Position numbers and translations under genes: made by a program
In this document: piece by piece, positions 7,705 to 11,768 of the stretch
How positions within the stretch are numbered: the stretch's first letter is position 1
How the letters are laid out: every line of letters starts with the position of its first letter
The notes under the pieces: model-generated
Told to the model about the DNA's origin: nothing
Database searches by the model: none
The model's input: only the letters and a program-made list of their open reading frames with translations
Assembly: GCA_919901705.1 (NCBI GenBank)
Contig: CAKKPR010000172.1
Location: 4,255 to 16,022, forward strand
Source of the DNA: Thermodesulfovibrionales bacterium
Lineage (GTDB): Bacteria; Nitrospirota; Thermodesulfovibrionia; Thermodesulfovibrionales; UBA1546
Direction: 5' to 3'
DNA length: 11,768 bases

Positions 7705-8967
7705 TTACTGCAATTTTACCCTAACCCTACCAGTTAATAAAACCTGCATGAGGGATTTTTTTAGGGTTTCAAGGGTTTGCCTATGAAGCTCTGATTCCTC
7801 AATGTCTTCGTCAACAGATGATAATATCTTGCCTATTTCCTTCTGCTCTTTTAGTTCAGGTATAGCAACTGTGATATTACTGAAAAGACTTTTATTAACT
7901 ATAGGAACCGCCTGTGTTCCTGCCATTTGCTTAATTTTGTCTCTTATAAAATCGAGGTAATAATAAACGAAATTAAAGTCATTCGTCTTGCAAATAATTG
8001 AATTTAGCTGCTGATTAGTTGCAAGTTCTACTCCTGCGATTCCAATCTTTCCTATGGTTGATCCGATGCACACAAAGAGAATAGTATTCACGGGAAGCAT
8101 TCTTGCAACTGATGCACCTTCTTTACTTAAATATTTTTCTGTTTTTGTGATCACCTTCACTTTCCCTAAATCAAAAGGAGAAACAAAAGGAAAATCATTT
8201 CCATAATATTCTTTTACTGCAGTGCCAGGAGTGCTACCAGTTACAATTTCACCAAAATCTGCTACTCTACCCACTTCCCACTCCGCTGGTATCTCCCCAA
8301 TCTCGGTCTTCTTAAACTTCTTATGCCCAATGCCTCGGGTGAGGAGTTTTTGCATTAGTCCTTTCTTGAGTTCCCTTGTCTTTTCAATAATCCTGTCTGT
8401 TTCCTCAATGGCGTCATCAACATTCGTCAAAATATCAGCAATCTTTTTTTGTTCGGGGAACGGGGGGAGCGGAATATATGCACTTGAAATAATTGACGTA
8501 TTAAGATTACCCTGAGTACCAGTTTGCCTTCTCGATGCGAAATCTTTTTCTTTATTCTCAAAAAAATAATAAAAAAACTCTCTTTCTATATCCTCCTTCA
8601 ACCCCTCAAACCAAACAAAGCCATCATGAATACACGCATCCATATCAACAATGATTGGTCGCCCAATGGTAGCACAAATACTCAGAATCACTTCACCCTT
8701 TTTTATCTTTACACTATGCTTAACACCTTCATCAGATAAATAGTCTTTTGTTTTACGCAAATATTTATTAGATGATGAGACATCTGAAATTCTTACCCAA
8801 CCAACAGTTCCACCGAACCATTTAGGATCATTAATCGGTCTTGGAGAAGCCCCTCTTCTTACTGTAGAGATTTCTCCTAATTTGCTAAGACCCCAGTCCA
8901 CCGGTATCTTCCCTATCGGCGTATCTTTGAATTTAATCCCAGTTCTTAAACTCTTTATCTGTGTCAT
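7705..8967 (-). CDS. hsdS: Type I restriction-modification specificity subunit S
   Basis: DNA-recognition subunit that directs HsdM methylation and HsdR restriction to a bipartite site. 420 aa, full length, with two half-units. Each opens with a conserved motif (GKIPVDWGLSKLGE at 19-32; GEIPAEWEVGRVAD at 224-237), then a target-recognition domain (about 33-165 and 238-365), then a helical spacer starting with a P..PEQKKIADIL-type motif (169-180; partner IPELKEQKEIGKIL at 369-382) and ending in KKGLMQKLLT (201-210) or KKSLMQVLLT (403-412). The two recognition domains differ, so the target should be an asymmetric bipartite sequence that cannot be read from this. ATG 8967 follows a weak AAAAGG or AAAGGA site. 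The gene lies 1 nt upstream of hsdR and is separated from the preceding gene by the palindromic element at 8989-9081. No inverted hsdS fragments for shuffling are seen. Confidence 0.95.
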   Translation of the reverse strand: MTQIKSLRTGIKFKDTPIGKIPVDWGLSKLGEISTVRRGASPRPINDPKWFGGTVGWVRISDVSSSNKYLRKTKDYLSDEGVKHSVKIKKGEVILSICATIGRPIIVDMDACIHDGFVWFEGLKEDIEREFFYYFFENKEKDFASRRQTGTQGNLNTSIISSAYIPLPPFPEQKKIADILTNVDDAIEETDRIIEKTRELKKGLMQKLLTRGIGHKKFKKTEIGEIPAEWEVGRVADFGEIVTGSTPGTAVKEYYGNDFPFVSPFDLGKVKVITKTEKYLSKEGASVARMLPVNTILFVCIGSTIGKIGIAGVELATNQQLNSIICKTNDFNFVYYYLDFIRDKIKQMAGTQAVPIVNKSLFSNITVAIPELKEQKEIGKILSSVDEDIEESELHRQTLETLKKSLMQVLLTGRVRVKLQ

Positions 8968-8988
8968 ATCCTTTGTCTTACCTTTTCA

Positions 8989-9081
8989 CTGTCATTCCCG
9001 CTTGTCGGGAATCCTTCTTTCCCGCACTCAGGCGGGTTCGCTGTGGCGAAAAGAAAGATGCCGGACAAGCCGGCATGACAG
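8989..9081. repeat. Compound palindromic (REP/MITE-like) element with four hairpins
   Basis: A 93-bp element fills most of the gap between the winged-helix gene and hsdS. Its ends are 25-nt imperfect inverted repeats (8989-9013 and 9057-9081; 21 of 25 match), beginning CTGTCAT and ending ATGACAG. Each arm is also a hairpin with a perfect 7-bp stem and 5-nt loop: ATTCCCG/CGGGAAT at 8994-9012 and ATGCCGG/CCGGCAT at 9058-9076. Two smaller stems lie inside: CCCGC/GCGGG at 9021-9036 and TTCGC/GCGAA at 9037-9050. The four differences between arms are two pairs that preserve stem pairing. No transposase is present. CATTCCCGC...GGGAAT motifs are known as dispersed intergenic repeats in several bacteria, so many copies elsewhere in the genome are expected, but that is inference. 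Confidence 0.8.
9049..9076 (-). terminator. Possible attenuator or terminator between the winged-helix gene and hsdS
   Basis: On the minus strand the ATGCCGG/CCGGCAT stem (7 bp, GC rich, 5-nt loop) is followed directly by the pyrimidine tract CTTTCTTTT. This resembles a weak intrinsic terminator inside the operon and would lower hsdS-hsdR expression relative to hsdM. The tract contains two C residues and hsdS has no obvious promoter of its own, so partial attenuation is likelier than full termination. Confidence 0.35.
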
Positions 9082-9087
9082 AATAAA

Positions 9088-10155
9088 TTATATGCTTCTG
9101 TTTGTTGCCATCATCGGCTCTTCTGCCCCAAACACCCTGATTATAAAATTCTCAAAAGCTTTTTCATAGTGTTCAGGCCGCACACCTCGCCCCGGAACCG
9201 GCGGAATATCAATTCCGCTCTGCGCAAACTCATTCCCAACAAGTTCCATCGCATCCCTGAGCTTCGAGCTTTTCATATACTCTGATGTTGTCTCCCCTGT
9301 TTCCAGAAGTGCAGCCCACACTGTCAGCAAGGCTTTAAAGAGCGATATCCAGTCAATCCAAACAGGTTTTTTTATTTCGTCAAAGTTGCCCTTTGACAAA
9401 AATTCCCACCATCTCTCCTGTGAAAGCCAATATTCAATTTTTCTTTTCCCCTTTATCCTTGTAAGCACAAGCCCTGATTTTGAAAGCTCAATGAGCGCAT
9501 CTTGTGTGCCTCTTACAGAAAGGCCGATTGCCTTTGCAACTTCAGAAGGATGCCCTGCATCATGAGTTAATAGATAAAGAATACACTCAGCCCGGCTTCC
9601 GACTCCGAAAAGGCCGCGGAGCATGAACCTGATATTGGATTCAGTGATTGGTATTACTTCTCTTGATTTCCCACTCGGCTTTAATGGCGCTCGCAGGAAA
9701 CCATACTTAGAAAATATTTCGTCAAACGGAATCCCTATCGCCAACGCTACATCTTTTTCATATCTCACCGGAAATAAAGGCTCTGGTTTTTGCGGTATAT
9801 TTTTGAAGCAAAGCTTCGCCAGATTCTTCCATTTTCTTTCCTGCCCCTGAGAAGCGAGAAACTCCGATACCGCGCCCATAAGACGGCAGGTTTCATCTTT
9901 GCTTTCTCCTATTATCCCTCTCAGTCTTTGTATATCAATCCACTGTCCATTCGTAACAAGCCAGTCCATGACCTCATCAAAAAGTCTTGGGTCATAGCGC
10001 CCTGTTTCAAGTGTAAATACAAGAAGCACCTCAGGGTCTATTGCCCATGGCTCCCTGGCTCTTGCTTCGCCAAGAACGCCGAGGGTCGACCACTGCCTCC
10101 AGAGGAATCCGAGAATATTCTCAAGAAATATATCTCTAAAGTCTTTCTGCAACAT
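9088..10155 (-). CDS. Winged-helix protein of unknown function, paired with the nucleotidyltransferase
   Basis: 355 aa; I do not recognise a named family. The clearest feature is a winged helix at about 186-245: GSRAECILYLL, then the helix-turn-helix HPSEVAKAIGLSVRGTQDAL at 202-221, then SGLVLTRIKGKRKIEYWLS with a basic wing at 227-245, as in MarR/ArsR-type DNA binders. The first 165 residues are helical with several Trp/Leu segments (FLWRQWSTLG at 17-26; MDWLVTNGQW at 63-72). The C-terminal 100 residues are also helical and amphipathic (DWISLFKALLTVWAALLETG at 268-287). No signal peptide. Its ATG overlaps the end of the nucleotidyltransferase gene by 20 nt in another frame, with GGGG 7 nt upstream, so the two are translationally coupled. 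By analogy with AbiE-type pairs it could be a DNA-binding antitoxin/repressor, but the wHTH is central rather than N-terminal and the gene comes second. That role is a hypothesis. Confidence 0.75.
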   Translation of the reverse strand: MLQKDFRDIFLENILGFLWRQWSTLGVLGEARAREPWAIDPEVLLVFTLETGRYDPRLFDEVMDWLVTNGQWIDIQRLRGIIGESKDETCRLMGAVSEFLASQGQERKWKNLAKLCFKNIPQKPEPLFPVRYEKDVALAIGIPFDEIFSKYGFLRAPLKPSGKSREVIPITESNIRFMLRGLFGVGSRAECILYLLTHDAGHPSEVAKAIGLSVRGTQDALIELSKSGLVLTRIKGKRKIEYWLSQERWWEFLSKGNFDEIKKPVWIDWISLFKALLTVWAALLETGETTSEYMKSSKLRDAMELVGNEFAQSGIDIPPVPGRGVRPEHYEKAFENFIIRVFGAEEPMMATNRSI

Positions 10156-10726
10156 CCTCGTGCCCCATATGCCTTAACAAATCTTTAATGCTCTGCCTGA
10201 AACTTTCTGAAACATCATGCGTCATGCTCCATTGTGCCGCTTCTTCAAGTTCTTTTGCATTTGGCTCCAACAACAGGAGGTCATTGTAATGCTTTCCCAT
10301 TCCCTGATCTACAGCAGCATAGAGCTTGAAACAAATCTGGTCAAATCTGCTGAGAAAATGAATAGTCAGAGACCTCCCGAACTTCCTCGTCTCAACCCTT
10401 TTCATCAAACCTTCAGGAAGGCCAAGGTCTACTGCTGAAGTGGGACCAGAATTAAGCCAGGTCTCAATAAGATCAAAATCCCTGGCAACCTTCTTCGATG
10501 CTTCTGAAAGAGCCTTTGGAAACGGCTCAGCCTTTTCGAGATGGAGGTCATTCATCGTTACAAAGGCGACAACATCTACATCCTTTGTCGTCCGGCTCAC
10601 AAGGCCGAGAACGTTAAGCGCGGAGCCTCCACATACAACCAATTCGGGAACTGTTGCATTAACCGCATCCAACTGTTCTCCCAATGCGCTCAGTATCTTC
10701 TCTATCTCTTTTTTGTCCTGAAACAT
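10136..10726 (-). CDS. Nucleotidyltransferase-fold protein (DUF6036/AbiEii-like)
   Basis: 196 aa. The N-terminal half shows a minimal nucleotidyltransferase signature: LVVCGGSALNVLG at 29-41 (GGS motif), then RTTKDVDVV at 45-53, where Asp49 and Asp51 are the probable metal-binding pair. A later segment, RFDQICFKLYAAVDQGMGKH at 127-146 followed by YNDLLLLEPN at 147-156, matches the K..A..D...KH..DL pattern of DUF6036/AbiEii-like proteins. This group includes toxin nucleotidyltransferases that modify tRNA or proteins, but the substrate here is unknown. ATG 10726 lies 2 nt after the hsdM TAG, so it is cotranscribed with hsdM. The 3' end overlaps the winged-helix gene. Its position between hsdM and hsdS suggests an accessory toxin-antitoxin or anti-phage unit travelling with the restriction system. 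Fold confidence is good; role is inference. Confidence 0.82.
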   Translation of the reverse strand: MFQDKKEIEKILSALGEQLDAVNATVPELVVCGGSALNVLGLVSRTTKDVDVVAFVTMNDLHLEKAEPFPKALSEASKKVARDFDLIETWLNSGPTSAVDLGLPEGLMKRVETRKFGRSLTIHFLSRFDQICFKLYAAVDQGMGKHYNDLLLLEPNAKELEEAAQWSMTHDVSESFRQSIKDLLRHMGHEDVAERL

Positions 10727-10728
10727 AG

Positions 10729-11768
10729 CTAAATCTTATACCCCAGTTCTTTTAAATAAGCATTCATCTTGTCTTCAGTTTTGACCCGGCTTTTTTTCAG
10801 TTCTTCCAGTTCGTTGATGACCTTCTGGACGTCTATCTCTTCTTCCTCTTCGGTTACATCAACATACCGCGCAATATTGAGGTTGTAATCATTAGAACGG
10901 ATTTCATCAAGAGAAACAGGACGGCAGTATTTATCAATTGTTTTGTATCCGCGATAGGCGTCGACAATTTTTATGATATCCTGCTCTCTGAGCTTGTTCT
11001 GATTCTTTCCTTCAAGATAATCATTTGCGCCATAAAGGAAAAAGACCTTGCCTTTATGTTCTTTCGCTTTGTTCTTATTGATAATATACAGACAGGCCGG
11101 GATACCAGTGCCGTAAAACAGATTTGAGGGCAGTCCGATAACAGCTTCCAGCAAATCTTCTTCAAGAATGCCATGTCTTATTTTACCCTCTGCTCCGCCT
11201 CGAAACAACGAACCGTGAGGAAGCACAACGCCTGCTCTGCCTTTTAAATTTAGCGTTGCAATCATATGCTGAACAAATGCATAATCTCCGTAGCCTTTTG
11301 GCGGAATGCCAAAGCGAAATCTCCTGTAACTGTCGTGCTGCGCCTCGTCATATCCCCAATTTTTCAGAGAGAAAGGCGGGTTTGCAATAACCATATCGAA
11401 TTCCATAAGCTTTCCATTTTCAGTAAGAAGTCTTGGCTTTCTCAGAGTATCGCCTTTTTCGAGCCTTGCAGTTATCCCGTGAAGGAGCATGTTCATTTTG
11501 CATATTGCCCATGTCCCAATATTTCTTTCCTGCCCATAAAGTGAGATATTCTTCCAATCCTGTTTATTCTCCCTTAAATGGTAGACAGATTGAATGAGCA
11601 TGCCTCCTGAACCGCATGTTGGGTCGCATATCCGCATCTTCTCATGAGGGTCAAGTATCTCGACAAGAAGGTTGACTACTTCCTTTGGCGTGTAGAACTC
11701 GCCGCCTTTTTTGCCTGCATCGTCAGCGAACTGTGCGATAAGAAACTCATATGCCCTTCCCAAGATGT
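10729..11768 (-). CDS. hsdM: Type I restriction-modification DNA methyltransferase subunit M, 5' end outside window
   Basis: N6-adenine DNA methyltransferase subunit that works with HsdS. The frame is open to the window edge. TTG 11763 is codon Leu of ILGRAYEFLI, a conserved internal stretch, so it is not the start and roughly the first third is missing. From that codon: GEFYTPKEVV at 21-30; SAM-binding motif I DPTCGSGGML at 47-56; catalytic motif IV NPPF at 128-131, the adenine-methylase form; GRAGVVLPHGSLFRGG at 175-190; and GLPSNLFYGTGIPACL at 210-225. The C-terminal part after about 300 is charged and coiled-coil-like (VTEEEEEIDVQKVINELEEL), as expected for contact with HsdS. It ends in TAG 2 nt before the nucleotidyltransferase gene. 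It heads the visible operon; promoter and start lie beyond the window. Confidence 0.95.
   Translation of the reverse strand, partial: ILGRAYEFLIAQFADDAGKKGGEFYTPKEVVNLLVEILDPHEKMRICDPTCGSGGMLIQSVYHLRENKQDWKNISLYGQERNIGTWAICKMNMLLHGITARLEKGDTLRKPRLLTENGKLMEFDMVIANPPFSLKNWGYDEAQHDSYRRFRFGIPPKGYGDYAFVQHMIATLNLKGRAGVVLPHGSLFRGGAEGKIRHGILEEDLLEAVIGLPSNLFYGTGIPACLYIINKNKAKEHKGKVFFLYGANDYLEGKNQNKLREQDIIKIVDAYRGYKTIDKYCRPVSLDEIRSNDYNLNIARYVDVTEEEEEIDVQKVINELEELKKSRVKTEDKMNAYLKELGYKI

Noticed and set aside
8989..9081. CRISPR repeat or tRNA-like structure
   Set aside because: There are no regularly spaced direct repeats, and the hairpins form an inverted-repeat cruciform without a cloverleaf or CCA end.
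9790..10188. 132-aa plus-strand frame across the winged-helix/nucleotidyltransferase junction
   Set aside because: It is antisense to two coupled genes with recognisable motifs, and its own product shows none.
9088..10726. Calling the pair a bona fide AbiEi/AbiEii toxin-antitoxin
   Set aside because: Gene order is reversed and the winged helix is central in a much larger protein, so only a loose AbiE-like comparison is justified.

Overview
The window looks like a piece of chromosome from a diderm (Gram-negative-type) bacterium. It carries an Mla-type lipid-transport ATPase, an MCE protein with what looks like an outer-membrane barrel tail, and a type II secretion/type IV pilus assembly ATPase. 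Gene style (frequent ATA and AGG/AGA codons, tightly packed genes) and a dispersed-type palindromic repeat would suit Nitrospirota or Desulfobacterota. That placement is an impression from the sequence alone, not a determination.

Left part, plus strand (1-3900): three tightly coupled genes read rightward. mlaF (5' end cut by the window edge) overlaps mlaD by ATGA. mlaD is followed after 5 nt by gspE, which starts at TTG behind a strong Shine-Dalgarno sequence that overlaps the mlaD stop. MlaF would energise lipid movement and MlaD would form the periplasmic conduit. The long MlaD has a membrane anchor, an MCE domain, a long helical region and a beta-rich tail, the layout of a one-protein bridge between the two membranes. 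GspE is a complete ATPase for secretion or pilus assembly.

Right part, minus strand (11768-3911): a type I restriction-modification operon read leftward in the order hsdM (5' end cut by the window edge), a nucleotidyltransferase-fold protein, a winged-helix protein, hsdS, hsdR, and a YgjP/DUF45-type metallopeptidase. Most junctions are 1-2 nt gaps or a short overlap, so this is probably one transcript. The exception is a 120-nt gap before hsdS, nearly filled by a 93-bp compound palindrome that could attenuate transcription.

Two points stand out. First, hsdR is full length and in one frame, but a single in-frame TAG splits it just before helicase motif V. The system as read would still methylate DNA (HsdM+HsdS) but probably could not restrict. 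Second, the nucleotidyltransferase/winged-helix pair between hsdM and hsdS resembles an AbiE-like toxin-antitoxin or accessory defence module, but with gene order and domain placement unlike classical AbiE.

The two operons converge with only 10 nt between their stop codons (3901-3910). No rRNA, tRNA, CRISPR array or transposase gene was seen. No gene-free stretch exceeds 300 bases.
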